The notes under the pieces are model-generated. The model had not been told where the DNA came from and searched no databases. It saw nothing but the letters and a program-made list of their open reading frames with translations. A program made the position numbers and the translations under genes. Shown piece after piece: positions 29,311 to 41,340 of a DNA stretch of 64,000 bases. The stretch's first letter is position 1; each line of letters opens with the position of its first letter. Origin of the DNA: Xanthomonas boreopolis (GTDB lineage Bacteria; Pseudomonadota; Gammaproteobacteria; Xanthomonadales; Xanthomonadaceae); assembly GCA_014654535.1 (NCBI GenBank), contig BNBA01000012.1, positions 1-64,000 on the forward strand, given 5' to 3'.

Positions 29311-29395
29311 GGGGTGCATTGATAGCACGGCTTTTTCGCCATTGCCACTGTTTCATCGGCAACGAAGGCCGCAGCCTGCCTGCGGGAGCGGCCTT

Positions 29396-29508
29396 TGTGG
29401 GAGCGGCTTCAGCCGCGATGGAGCTTTCCCATTTGAACCCCTGCACACGGATGCGCAGGCTGTTGCAGAGGGATCTGCATAAAAACTCCGGCTGAAGCCG
29501 CTCCCACA
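29396..29508. repeat. Inverted REP pair behind the TonB receptor gene
   Basis: 20-bp perfect arms TGTGGGAGCGGCTTCAGCCG (29396-29415) and its complement (29489-29508). Same family as 21695-21815. It ends 12 bases before the receptor's stop codon end and may serve as its terminator. Confidence 0.92.
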
Positions 29509-29519
29509 GGGGCCTTCGT

Positions 29520-32399
29520 TCAGAAATCGAACACGTACTCGGCCGCGATTTCACGCCCGATCGAGTCGAACAGCGTGGTGTTGAAGAACGCGTAGCCGTA
29601 GTACGCCTCCTTGTGCTTGTAGCCCACGTTGTTGAACACGTTGTTGACGTAGAAATTGACCTTCATGCGCGGGGTGATGCGGTAGCCGCCGCCGAGGTTC
29701 CAGTACCACGCCGGCCCGACCCGGCCGTAGTAGTGCGAGGTCGACTCGCCGTAGTGCGAGCTGGCGCTGTCGGTGACCAGGCAATCGTCGCCGGCCGCCG
29801 GCTGGTAGCCGTCGTCGAAGCGGCGGCAGGTGCCCCAGTTGACCGCGCGCGTGGAGCCGAAGCGCTTGGCGTAGACGGTGAAATCCCACGGGCCGCCGTT
29901 CTCCCAGTGCGCGCTCGCGCGCACCTTGCTGCGCACCTTCTCGTCGCGCTTGTTCTTGTTCTCGTCGGTGCGGTAGATCTGCTCGTAGTAGGAGATCAGG
30001 TTGTTGTAGTCGAGCGAGAACTGCCAGTTGCCCCAGGCCGCGGTGTCGAGCCGGTACTTCAGCGAGACGTCCACGCCCGAGGTCTCGGCCTGCGCCAGGT
30101 TGATGGGGCCGCGCTCGATGCCGACGATCCGGCCGTCGGCATCGCGGATCACGCGCGAGACGATGGTGTTGCAGTATTCGGCGCCGCCGGGATTGGTCCA
30201 GGCGCCGCCGCTCGTGGTCGTGCCGGTGCGGCAGCCGGCCTCGGCGCTGAGGATCTCGTCGCGGTCGAGGTCCTTGATCATGTCCTCGAGGCGGATCTTG
30301 TAGTAGTCGGCGGTCAGCGACAGGCCCTGCGCGATGTCCCAGACGAAGCCCGCGGTGAACGAACGTCCGTGCTCGGACTTGAGGTCCGGCGTGCCGCGGC
30401 GGTTCACGTCGATGGTGTAGTAGATGTCGTCGTTCTCGTCGTTGCAGGTGCCGGTGAGGTAGGCGCCGGAGGAAATGCAGCGGTACTGGTCGATCACGGT
30501 CTGGCTGGTCGAGCTGGGCTCGCCGAGCACGTAGTGCATGTCCGGCGCACGGAAGCTGGTCGCCAGGGTACTGCGCAACAGCAGCGAATCGACCGGGCGC
30601 CACTCCAGGCCGGCGCTCCAGGTGGTGTCGCTCTGCCTGCCGATGTCGGTGGCCAGGTCGGTGGCGTACGACTTGTACGAACCGTAGCGGTCGTAGCGGC
30701 CGGCCAGGCTGGCGGTCAGGCTCGCCAGCAGCGGGACCTGCAGTTCGAGCCCGGCCGAGGAACGCAGGCGTTCGCCGCCGCCGCTGTCGACCACGTCGAC
30801 GTAGTAGCACTCGTTGGCGCAGGGATCGGGTCTGAGCCGGTAGCCCTGCTTGGCCAGCTCCGCCACGGTGGCGAAGCGGATCGGCCCGGCCCAGCCCTGC
30901 AGCAGTTCGCCGCTGAGCGTGAAGCTGGCCTGGTTGACCCAGGAATCGGCCGCGTTGTGCGACTTGGCGACCAGGTCGCCGTATTGCGCCGAGGTCAGCG
31001 GTGCGTACCAGCGGTCCTCGTCGACGTCGTGGATCGGCGTGCCGTCGGCGGTGGTGCCGAGTTGCGGGCCCAGGAACCAGTCGGTGGCCTTCTGCAGATC
31101 GACGGTGCGGATGTACTCGTCCACCGTGTAGCGCGAACGACCGACGCTGAACTCCCAGTCGAAGCGGTCGGCCCACACGCCCTTCAGGCCCGCGCTCAGG
31201 TCCCAGGACAGTTCCTTGTTGTAGTTGGCCAGGCCCTCGAAGCCGCCGGCTTCGCGGCGGGTGAGCTGGCGGATCGCGTACAGCGAGCGGTCGCTGCCGA
31301 CATCGTGGAACGGCCCGAGGTAGACGTAGGGCGGGTCGTAGGTCCAGTAGCCAGTGCTCTTGTTCACCGACAGCGTGGCCCAGGCCTCGGTGTTCTCGCT
31401 GAACTTCCAGGTGCCGTAGAGATAACCGGAATAGTTCTCGCCGCCGCTGCTGAGCAGCCAGTCCTGGTAGTCGTGGGCCATGCCGCAGTAGCTGCCGTAG
31501 TTGGTCAGTACGCCGCTGTTCTGGTCGTAGCTCAGGCGCTGCGCATCGATGAACTCGCCGCCGAAGCGTTCGCAGGTACCGGACGGCATCGACAGCCGCT
31601 GGGAGTTGTCGGCATCGACCAGGCTCAGTCCGGTGAACGGATTGAAGCCGTACTTGCGGTTCTGCGCGGTCCAGTTCGAATAGGCCATGTCCTCCTGGTC
31701 GTCCATCTGCGGGCGGTCGCGCCCGGTCAGCGGATCGCGGCGGGTGCCCTGCAAGGCGTAGGTCAGGCTCCAGTTGTCGCCGGTGCGGCCGCCGGTCCAG
31801 GAACCGTCGAAGGCGTTGCGCCCGCCTTCGGTCGAGGTGCCGCCGCGCAGGCGCACCTGGTCGCCCTGGTAATTCTTCTTGAGGATCACGTTGATCACGC
31901 CGGCGACCGCGTCCGAACCGTAGATCGCCGAGGCGCCGCCGGTCAGGATCTCGATCCGCTCCACCGCCGCCGACGGTATGTTGCTGTAGTTGGCGAAGTT
32001 GCTCTCGCCGCCGTACGGCAGCGGGTAGTCGGCCACGCGATGGCCGTTGACCAGCAGCAGCGTGCGGCCCGGGCCCAGGTCGCGCAGGTTGATCGGCGAG
32101 GCGTTCGGGGTGTGCGAGCCCCACTGGGTGTCGGCCTCCACCGAGCCCTGCTGGTTCATGCTCGCCAGCGCGTCGTAGACGGTGGCGAAACCCTGTTGCT
32201 GGATCTGCTCGGCGCTGATCGCCAGCACCGGCTGCGCGCCTTCGACTTCGGCGCGCTTGATGCGCGAGCCGGTGACGGTCACGGCATCCAGGTCGGTGGC
32301 GGACCCGGATGCGTCGCCGCGCTGCGCCTGCGCGGCGCTGGCATGCACGGCGATGGCGAAGACGACGCCGAGGGCAAGGCGGTGGCTACGGCACTTCAT
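29520..32399 (-). CDS. TonB-dependent outer-membrane receptor
   Basis: 959 aa. Signal peptide about 1-25 (ends ASAAQAQ). A TonB-box-like DLDAVTVTGSRI (about 35-46) precedes the plug (about 55-170, with INLRDLGPGRTLLLVNGHRV and GGASAIYGSDAVAGVINVI), then a 22-strand barrel ending in YVFDF, an aromatic C-terminus typical of BAM substrates. The substrate cannot be told; no sigma/anti-sigma pair or degradation genes adjoin it. Xanthomonadaceae carry many such receptors for siderophores, carbohydrates or peptides. Confidence 0.93.
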   Translation of the reverse strand: MKCRSHRLALGVVFAIAVHASAAQAQRGDASGSATDLDAVTVTGSRIKRAEVEGAQPVLAISAEQIQQQGFATVYDALASMNQQGSVEADTQWGSHTPNASPINLRDLGPGRTLLLVNGHRVADYPLPYGGESNFANYSNIPSAAVERIEILTGGASAIYGSDAVAGVINVILKKNYQGDQVRLRGGTSTEGGRNAFDGSWTGGRTGDNWSLTYALQGTRRDPLTGRDRPQMDDQEDMAYSNWTAQNRKYGFNPFTGLSLVDADNSQRLSMPSGTCERFGGEFIDAQRLSYDQNSGVLTNYGSYCGMAHDYQDWLLSSGGENYSGYLYGTWKFSENTEAWATLSVNKSTGYWTYDPPYVYLGPFHDVGSDRSLYAIRQLTRREAGGFEGLANYNKELSWDLSAGLKGVWADRFDWEFSVGRSRYTVDEYIRTVDLQKATDWFLGPQLGTTADGTPIHDVDEDRWYAPLTSAQYGDLVAKSHNAADSWVNQASFTLSGELLQGWAGPIRFATVAELAKQGYRLRPDPCANECYYVDVVDSGGGERLRSSAGLELQVPLLASLTASLAGRYDRYGSYKSYATDLATDIGRQSDTTWSAGLEWRPVDSLLLRSTLATSFRAPDMHYVLGEPSSTSQTVIDQYRCISSGAYLTGTCNDENDDIYYTIDVNRRGTPDLKSEHGRSFTAGFVWDIAQGLSLTADYYKIRLEDMIKDLDRDEILSAEAGCRTGTTTSGGAWTNPGGAEYCNTIVSRVIRDADGRIVGIERGPINLAQAETSGVDVSLKYRLDTAAWGNWQFSLDYNNLISYYEQIYRTDENKNKRDEKVRSKVRASAHWENGGPWDFTVYAKRFGSTRAVNWGTCRRFDDGYQPAAGDDCLVTDSASSHYGESTSHYYGRVGPAWYWNLGGGYRITPRMKVNFYVNNVFNNVGYKHKEAYYGYAFFNTTLFDSIGREIAAEYVFDF

Positions 32400-32748
32400 G
32401 GGTGGTTCCCCTGCGGAAGAACCGGCGAGGCCGGCGGACATGGTCGCGGTCGCGCAAGCGCGCCTGCCGGCGTCGCCTCCCCTGGCCCGCTGCGCGGGCC
32501 GCGCTCCCCGGGCCGAACCTAGGTCCGCGCTGATATCGTTGTCAACGGAATGTCATGCGCATCCGTGCAAACCTGGATGCAGCGCACGCCGCGGATTTGC
32601 GCGCGTGGGCAGACCGGCCGCGACGCACCCGGGCAAGCGCGCCGTCCGCATCGGCTGGCAGGCGGTGCGGGCTCCCCCGGACGCAGCCGTGCCGGACGCA
32701 GGCGGACCGGCGGTTCCGGCCCGCGGCCGGGCGCGGACAGGGCAAAAG
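32400..32748. other. Region upstream of the TonB receptor
   Basis: No gene seen. A consensus -35 TTGACA on the minus strand (32545-32540) about 140 bases before the receptor start may belong to its promoter; a matching -10 is poor. Confidence 0.4.
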
Positions 32749-32774
32749 AAAACCCCGCCTCGCGGCGGGGTTTT
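32749..32774 (-). terminator. groESL terminator
   Basis: 11-bp stem AAAACCCCGCC / GGCGGGGTTTT, loop of four, continuing TTCTTTTG on the minus strand; 34 bases after groEL. Confidence 0.9.
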
Positions 32775-32807
32775 CCGTACAGCATGCAGCCTGTGGGCCG
32801 CGGCGGA

Positions 32808-34454
<1,647 letters not shown>

Positions 34455-34524
34455 TTACCTCAGTAAGTGTTCGTGTTTTTGGAAAGAGAAGGCAGCGTTC
34501 TTGCGAGGGACTCGCAATACAGAC

Positions 34525-34812
34525 TCAGCCGACGACGGCGAGGATGTCGTCTTCGCGCAGGACCTTGTACTCGACGCCTTCGGCCTTGTAGGTGCTGCCG
34601 GCGTACTGGCCGTAGATCACCTTGTCGCCGACCTTGACGGCCGGGGCACGGACGTTGCCGTTGTCGAGCGGCTTGCCGGCGCCGACGGCGACGACTTCAC
34701 CCTTGGTGGACTTTTCCTTGGCCGAATCCGGGATCACGATGCCGCCGGCGGAAATCTCGTCGGCTTCGATCGGCTTGACTACCACGCGGTCGTGAAGCGG
34801 CTTGATGCTCAT
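34525..34812 (-). CDS. groES: 10-kDa co-chaperonin GroES
   Basis: 95 aa. [16 protein letters not shown] at the start, the mobile loop around [14 protein letters not shown], and the conserved end [12 protein letters not shown]. The start has AAGAGG six to eleven bases upstream; an in-frame extension to 35145 crosses the CIRCE element and is not coding. Confidence 0.98.
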   Translation of the reverse strand: MSIKPLHDRVVVKPIEADEISAGGIVIPDSAKEKSTKGEVVAVGAGKPLDNGNVRAPAVKVGDKVIYGQYAGSTYKAEGVEYKVLREDDILAVVG

Positions 34813-34859
34813 TGAAAGACCTCTTAAGTGATTGATTGGTCTGGAAAAGGCTGGTGATG

Positions 34860-34886
34860 TTAGCACTCGCGCATGTCGAGTGCCAG
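34860..34886 (-). promoter_or_regulatory. CIRCE element (HrcA operator)
   Basis: TTAGCACTC-N9-GAGTGCCAG, differing from the consensus inverted repeat (GAGTGCTAA) at two bases of one arm. It lies 48-74 bases before groES, so heat-shock repression by HrcA is expected. Confidence 0.95.
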
Positions 34887-35038
34887 CATCACGCACGACA
34901 AAACCCGACGGATCGGGACTGGCCTGACATGGAGCCGGCCGAATGCCTTTCAAGGGGGGCGGCGGACAAAAAAACGCCGGATCGCAGCGGGGCGCCCGAT
35001 CCGTCGCGGCGGCCTCGGCCCGGCGGGCCCGACCGGCC

Positions 35039-35141
35039 TGGCACCAGGCCGACCCGCCGGACGCCGCCGAGCGCGCCCGCAACGAGGTGATCCACGGCGC
35101 CCAGGGCAACCGCAATCCCTTCATCGACCATCCCGAGTGGG
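35039..35141 (+). pseudogene. C-terminal fragment of an endonuclease I (EndA/NucM family)
   Basis: The plus frame reads [20 protein letters not shown] and then [14 protein letters not shown], which is the conserved C-terminal block of endonuclease I ([20 protein letters not shown]). The catalytic first part of the enzyme is missing: upstream sequence runs straight into the groES promoter region, and the frame after the block does not end as in the family. I read it as the leftover of a deletion next to groES. Confidence 0.65.
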
Positions 35142-35310
35142 GCACCGTGGGGGCCGGGCGAGTGCGCCGTTCGCCTCACGGGCCCGCGTCCCGCGCGAAA
35201 TCCGCGCTGCGGGCGCACGCCTCGGCCCGGGACGCGAAAGGAATGTTCCAACTGCAACGGGCCCGCGCTCGGCTGCCCCGCGCGCAGCGAGCCGGTACAC
35301 TCGCGGACCC
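35142..35310. other. Spacer before cutA
   Basis: Nothing recognised apart from a possible extended -10 in CCGGTACACTCG (TACACT at 35296-35301) shortly before the cutA start. Confidence 0.3.
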
Positions 35311-35697
35311 ATGCCTTCCCCGCCCTCCACCTCCCCGGCTGCGAGCCCCTCGCAAGAGCGCCGCACGCCTTCCCCGTGCGAAGTTCTCGTCCTGCTCAGC
35401 ACCTGCCCGGACGCCGCCAGCGCCGAGCGCATCGCGCATGCGCTGGTGTCCGAGCGGCTGGCCGCGTGCGTGACGCAGCTGCCCGGCGCGCGCTCGACCT
35501 ACCGCTGGCAAGACCGGATCGAACAGGGCGAGGAAGTCCAATTGCTGATCAAGACCACCGCCACCCGCCTGCAGGCGGCCATCGAGCGCCTGCAGGCGCT
35601 GCATCCGTACAAGCTGCCCGAAGCGATCGCCCTGCGCGTCGAGGACGGGCTGCCGGCGTACCTGGCGTGGATCGACGACGAGACCCGCAGGAAATGA
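35311..35697 (+). CDS. cutA: Divalent-cation tolerance protein CutA
   Basis: 128 aa. CEVLVLLSTCPDAASAERIA, ACVTQLPGARSTYRWQ and HPYKLPEAIALRVEDGLPAY are the CutA1 blocks; the protein forms trimers with a PII-like fold. About 20 residues of proline/serine-rich sequence precede the fold. The stop overlaps the dsbD start (ATGA), the cutA-dsbD pairing also found in E. coli. Confidence 0.95.
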   Translation: MPSPPSTSPAASPSQERRTPSPCEVLVLLSTCPDAASAERIAHALVSERLAACVTQLPGARSTYRWQDRIEQGEEVQLLIKTTATRLQAAIERLQALHPYKLPEAIALRVEDGLPAYLAWIDDETRRK

Positions 35698-37970
35698 ATG
35701 TCCCGATGACCCTGTTGCGCCGCTTCGCCACGCTGTGCGCGTTCATGCTGCTGCCGCTGTCCGCGCTGGCCTTCTCCGAGAAGGACCTGCTGCCGGTGGA
35801 CCAGGCCTTCGAACTCAGCGCCCGGGCCACCGCGCCGGGCCGGGTCGAGCTGCACTGGAAGATCGCGCCGGGCTATTACCTGTACCGCCATCGCATGGGC
35901 GTGGGCGAGATCCCCGGGTTCAAGCAGAACCCGTTGCAGTTGCCGGACGGGCACAAGAAGCACGACGAGTTCTTCGGCGAAGTGGAGACCTATCGCGACG
36001 AGGTGACCGCGGTGCTCACCGGCGCGGCCGCCGACGGCGTCGACGCGCTGCAGCTGGAGGTGCGCTACCAGGGCTGCGCCGATGCCGGCGTGTGCTATCC
36101 GCCGCAGAAGCGCCGCCTGGAGGTCAGGCTGCCGGGGCCGGGCGCGGCCGCCGCGCTGCCCTCCGGCACCCTGCCCAGCGCGGGCAACACCGCGCCGTCG
36201 CCGCTGGCCTCGCGCCTGCCCGGTGCCGGCGTCGCCAACCTCGCCGGCGTGGAGGCGCTGCCGCTGCCGGCCGAGCAGGCGTTCGAGTTCGAGGCGATCG
36301 CCGGCGACGGCAACACGCTGCTGCTGCGCTTCACCCCGGCGCCGGGCTACTACCTCTACCGCGACCGCACCTCGCTGGCGCTGGAAGGCGTGTCCGGCAT
36401 CCGCACCGGCGCGCCGCAGTGGCCGCCGGGCAAGCCGCACCGCGACGAGCACTTCGGCGACGTGGTGGTGTACTTCGACCAGGCCGAGGTCGCGCTGCCG
36501 CTGCTGCGCGACCGCACCGACGCGGCCGACATCACCCTGGTGGCGACCTTCCAGGGCTGCCAGACCGACGGCATCTGCTATCCACCGATGACGCGCCGGG
36601 TGAAGCTGGCGCTGCCGGCCGGCAAGCTCTCGCCGCCGGACCAGGCCACCGCCGCGCCGCTGCCGATCCCGCCGCTGTCCGGCGCCGGCGCCGCCACGGA
36701 CAAGGCGCCGGCCCCGCCGCCGGATGCCTCCGCCGGCAATGCCGGGCGCAGCCTGCCCCCGCATGCCGAGCGCAACCTGGTCGCGGTGCTGGTGCTGGCG
36801 CTGCTGGGCGGGCTGGTGCTCAACCTGATGCCGTGCGTATTGCCGATCCTGTCGCTGAAGGTGCTCGGGTTGGCGCACAGCGGCGAGAGCCGCGCGCGCG
36901 CGCGCAGCCACGCGCTCTGGTACTCGCTGGGCGTGCTGCTGTCGTTCGCGGTGATCGGCGCGCTGGTGATCGGCCTGCGCGCGGCCGGGCAGGCGGCCGG
37001 CTGGGGTTTCCAGCTGCAGCAGCCGTGGTTCGTCGCCGCGCTGGCCTACCTGATGTTCGCGGTCGGCCTGAGCCTGACCGGTGTGTTCACGCTCGGCGGC
37101 AACCTCGGCGGCATCGGCCAGTCGCTGGCGTCGCGGCGCGGCCCGGTCGGCGATTTCTTCACCGGCGTGCTGGCCTGCGTGGTCGCCAGCCCGTGCATCG
37201 CGCCGTTCATGGGCTCGGCACTGGCCTATGCGTTCACCGCCCCGCCGCTGCTGGCGATGCTGGTATTCCTGGCGCTCGGCCTCGGCCTGGCGCTGCCGTT
37301 CCTGCTGATCGGCTTCGTGCCGTCGCTGGCGCGGCGCCTTCCCACGCCCGGCGCGTGGATGGAAACGCTCAAGCAGGTGCTCGCGTTCCCGATGTACCTC
37401 ACCGCGATCTGGCTGCTGTGGGTGCTCGGCAAGCAGCGCGGCGTGGATGCGATCGCGCTGGTGCTGGTCGGCGCCACGCTGCTGGCGCTGGGACTGTGGT
37501 GGTTCGAGCGCAGCCGCTGGCAGAGCCGCCGGCTCGGCATGGCGCTGTCCACGCTGATGCTGCTGCTGGCGCTGGTGCCGGTGTGGGGGGTGACCCGCCT
37601 GCACGCGCCGGTCGCCGCCGCCGAGGCCGGCGAGGTCGCCTACTCGCCGCAGCTGCTGGACCGCCTGCGCGCGGACAACCGCGTGGTGTTCATCAACATG
37701 ACCGCCGACTGGTGCGTGACCTGCAAGGCCAACGAGAAGAACGTGCTGAGCAGCGCCGCGTTCCGCGACACCCTGCGCCGGGTCGACGCGGTCTACATGA
37801 AGGGCGACTGGACCAACGTCGATCCGCAGATCAGCGCCTTCCTCGAACAGCACCAGGCGGTCGGCGTGCCGCTGTACGTGGTCTACGGCCCCGGCACGCC
37901 GCCGACCGTGCTGCCGACCGTGCTGACCGAAGCGGTGGTCGAGGACGCGCTGCTGCGCGCCGCGCGCTGA
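35694..37970 (+). CDS. dsbD: Thiol:disulfide interchange protein DsbD with two N-terminal domains
   Basis: 758 aa. It carries electrons from cytosolic thioredoxin to periplasmic DsbC/DsbG and cytochrome maturation. After a signal peptide there are two nDsbD-like domains: one with YQGCADAGVCYPP near 125-137 and one with FQGCQTDGICYPP near 286-298. The membrane domain has LNLMPCVLPILSLKV and VASPCIAPFMG cysteines, and the C-terminal thioredoxin-like domain has WCVTC (C674, C677). E. coli DsbD (about 565 aa) has only one N-terminal domain, so this protein carries a duplication of roughly 160 residues. Confidence 0.95.
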   Translation: MNVPMTLLRRFATLCAFMLLPLSALAFSEKDLLPVDQAFELSARATAPGRVELHWKIAPGYYLYRHRMGVGEIPGFKQNPLQLPDGHKKHDEFFGEVETYRDEVTAVLTGAAADGVDALQLEVRYQGCADAGVCYPPQKRRLEVRLPGPGAAAALPSGTLPSAGNTAPSPLASRLPGAGVANLAGVEALPLPAEQAFEFEAIAGDGNTLLLRFTPAPGYYLYRDRTSLALEGVSGIRTGAPQWPPGKPHRDEHFGDVVVYFDQAEVALPLLRDRTDAADITLVATFQGCQTDGICYPPMTRRVKLALPAGKLSPPDQATAAPLPIPPLSGAGAATDKAPAPPPDASAGNAGRSLPPHAERNLVAVLVLALLGGLVLNLMPCVLPILSLKVLGLAHSGESRARARSHALWYSLGVLLSFAVIGALVIGLRAAGQAAGWGFQLQQPWFVAALAYLMFAVGLSLTGVFTLGGNLGGIGQSLASRRGPVGDFFTGVLACVVASPCIAPFMGSALAYAFTAPPLLAMLVFLALGLGLALPFLLIGFVPSLARRLPTPGAWMETLKQVLAFPMYLTAIWLLWVLGKQRGVDAIALVLVGATLLALGLWWFERSRWQSRRLGMALSTLMLLLALVPVWGVTRLHAPVAAAEAGEVAYSPQLLDRLRADNRVVFINMTADWCVTCKANEKNVLSSAAFRDTLRRVDAVYMKGDWTNVDPQISAFLEQHQAVGVPLYVVYGPGTPPTVLPTVLTEAVVEDALLRAAR

Positions 37971-38023
37971 GCGCGGGCCCTCGCCCTACCGCACGACGAC
38001 TTCCCCTCCCACGCGAATCCTCC

Positions 38024-39319
<1,296 letters not shown>

Positions 39320-39337
39320 GTAGTCCCGGGTGGGGGC

Positions 39338-40168
39338 TCAGGGCGAGCGCAACGGCTCGTTGGCATGGGCCTCGTGCAGCAGCCGCACGAACTCCGGCGC
39401 CGGCGGCAATACCACTTCGCCGATGCGCGACACCGCCACGCCCGGCGACCAGGAGTTCATCACCACCGCCGACAACCCGGCCAGATCGTCCAACGCAAGC
39501 GCCTGCTCGCGCTGCGGCACGCCCAGGCGCCGCAGTTGCCGCCGGGCGATGCCCATGGCGATGCCCGGCAGCACGTCGGCGATCGGCCAGACCACTTCCT
39601 TGCCGTCCCAGAAGGCCAGGTTCCAGATCGTCGCCTCGGCCACGTGCCCGGCCGGGTCGACGAAGGCGGCATCGTCGAATCCCCGGGCGACCGCCTCGCG
39701 CAGGTACCAGGTCTTGGCGACCTCGCCGACGTGCTTGTAGCGCGCCAGCGCGCGCTGGTGCGTCACCGCCATCAGCGCCAGCGGCCCGGCCGGCGGTCGA
39801 GCCGCCGCGCCGGTGCGCACCAGCATCCCGAGTTCGCCGCCGTCGGCCGCGCTGAACTCGCCGGTCCGCGAGTACACCGTCGCGGTCAGCGACGCGTCAG
39901 GCGCCGAGCGCGCCAACGCCTCGCGCATCCGCGAGCGCACCCGTTCGTCGGGAATGGCGCGGCCGAACATCGCCTGCGAGGCCTCGCGCAGGCGCTGCAG
40001 GTGCAGGTCCAGGCCGCGCACGCGGCCGTCCCGGACCTGCATCGCGGTGAAGTGCGCATAGCCGGCGAACGCCAGCGGCGCCAGGTCCGCCGCGGTCGCG
40101 GGGCGGTCGTCGTGCAGGACCGCGCCGGCGGCGGGGTCGTCCGGGAAGATGTCGCGCGTCGGTTGCAT
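39338..40168 (-). CDS. Class IV aminotransferase-like PLP enzyme
   Basis: 276 aa. Fold-type IV pattern: RYKHVGEVAKTWYLREA (about 150-166; catalytic lysine candidate K152) and GHVAEATIWNLAFWDGKEVVWP (in part, about 182-203). Related to branched-chain/D-amino acid aminotransferases and aminodeoxychorismate lyase; substrate unknown. Divergent from a MerR regulator whose operator-like palindrome lies in its promoter region. Confidence 0.85.
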   Translation of the reverse strand: MQPTRDIFPDDPAAGAVLHDDRPATAADLAPLAFAGYAHFTAMQVRDGRVRGLDLHLQRLREASQAMFGRAIPDERVRSRMREALARSAPDASLTATVYSRTGEFSAADGGELGMLVRTGAAARPPAGPLALMAVTHQRALARYKHVGEVAKTWYLREAVARGFDDAAFVDPAGHVAEATIWNLAFWDGKEVVWPIADVLPGIAMGIARRQLRRLGVPQREQALALDDLAGLSAVVMNSWSPGVAVSRIGEVVLPPAPEFVRLLHEAHANEPLRSP

Positions 40169-40200
40169 GGGGAAGAACTCCAGCCAGGATCGGGACGCGG

Positions 40201-40232
40201 AGGCTAGACTCTGACAGCACTGTCAAGGTCAA
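40201..40232 (-). promoter_or_regulatory. MerR-type promoter of the aminotransferase gene
   Basis: A perfect 14-bp palindrome TGACAGCACTGTCA (40212-40225) lies between a -35-like TTGACC (40232-40227) and a weak -10 TAGCCT (40206-40201). The roughly 20-bp spacer is longer than normal, as MerR-activated promoters require. Confidence 0.6.
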
Positions 40233-40247
40233 GCCCGAGGTTCCCCC

Positions 40248-40664
40248 ATGAAGATCGGCGAACTCGCCCGCCGCAGCGGCCTGAGCGAACGCATGCTGCG
40301 CTACTACGAGCAGGCCGGACTGCTGCAGCCGGCGCGCACCTCAACCGGCTACCGCGACTACGGCGAGCAGGAACTGCTGGCGGCGCGGCGCATCCGCCAG
40401 CTCAGCGCCTCGGGACTGAAGATCGAGACGATCCGCGTGCTGCTGCCCTGCATGCGCGCGGACGCCGGCGCGCTGTTCGAGGCCTGCGACGAGATCCACG
40501 AAGCGCTCACCCGCGCCCTCGCCGACCTGGACGCGAAGCTGCACGCGCTCGGCGCCAGCCGTACCCTCATCGCCGGCTTCCTGCGCGACCTGGACGCGCT
40601 GCACGAACCGCCCGGCGCTCTCCCCACCCCCGGCGCAGGGTCGCCCGGGACCCGGGCCGGCTAG
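40248..40664 (+). CDS. MerR-family regulator
   Basis: 138 aa. [20 protein letters not shown] (1-20) is the MerR helix-turn-helix, followed by the RxYY wing and [16 protein letters not shown]; a long coiled coil spans about 75-115. C446-type single cysteine in [10 protein letters not shown] could sense an oxidant or metal but is not diagnostic. Likely controls the divergent aminotransferase gene and itself. Confidence 0.88.
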   Translation: MKIGELARRSGLSERMLRYYEQAGLLQPARTSTGYRDYGEQELLAARRIRQLSASGLKIETIRVLLPCMRADAGALFEACDEIHEALTRALADLDAKLHALGASRTLIAGFLRDLDALHEPPGALPTPGAGSPGTRAG

Positions 40665-40800
40665 GCGGCGTGCCCGCCGTCGCGGAACGCGCCGGCCCCG
40701 GCATTTTTCAAACATCCATTTCAAACGCGATGAACTTCGCCGATCTGGACAGCATCCTCGGCTTGGCGCAGACTCCCGCCCTTTCCAACCGACCCTTCGC

Positions 40801-41247
40801 ATGGCTCGCCTGCTGCTGCTCCACGGCCCCAACCTCAACCTGCTCGGCACCCGCGAGCCGGAGGTCTATGGGCATGCCACGCTGGCGCAGATCGACCAGG
40901 CGATGATCGCCCAGGCCGCCGCGGCCGGCCACGAGCTGGTGGCGCTGCAGTCCAATGCCGAGCATGTCCTGGTCGAGCGCATCCATGCCGCCCGCGGCGA
41001 CGGCACCGCGTTCGTCCTGATCAATCCCGGCGCATTCACCCACACCTCGGTCGCATTGCGCGACGCCCTGCTCGGCGTCGGCCTGCCGTTCGTCGAGGTG
41101 CACCTGTCCAACCCGCACGCACGCGAGCCGTTCCGCCACCACAGCTACCTCAGCGACAAGGCGGTGGGCGTGATCTGCGGCTTCGGCGCCGACAGCTACC
41201 GGCTGGCGCTGGACGGCGTGATCGCACGCCTGGGGCGCGAGGCGTGA
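40801..41247 (+). CDS. aroQ: Type II 3-dehydroquinate dehydratase
   Basis: 148 aa. [20 protein letters not shown] (5-24) with the catalytic tyrosine Y23, [30 protein letters not shown] and [20 protein letters not shown] (catalytic H). Third step of the shikimate pathway. Sits before accBC, the usual aroQ-accB-accC order. Confidence 0.97.
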   Translation: MARLLLLHGPNLNLLGTREPEVYGHATLAQIDQAMIAQAAAAGHELVALQSNAEHVLVERIHAARGDGTAFVLINPGAFTHTSVALRDALLGVGLPFVEVHLSNPHAREPFRHHSYLSDKAVGVICGFGADSYRLALDGVIARLGREA

Positions 41248-41340
41248 ACCGCCCGTCCCGTTTTCCCGTCCCGGCATAGCCGCCGCGCCGCTCGCGCGCA
41301 CCCGGCTGCCGCTTCCCGTTGCACCTACCACGAGGCCGTC

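Noticed and set aside
29613..32522. 969-codon open frame on the plus strand
   Set aside because: Antisense shadow of the TonB receptor gene.
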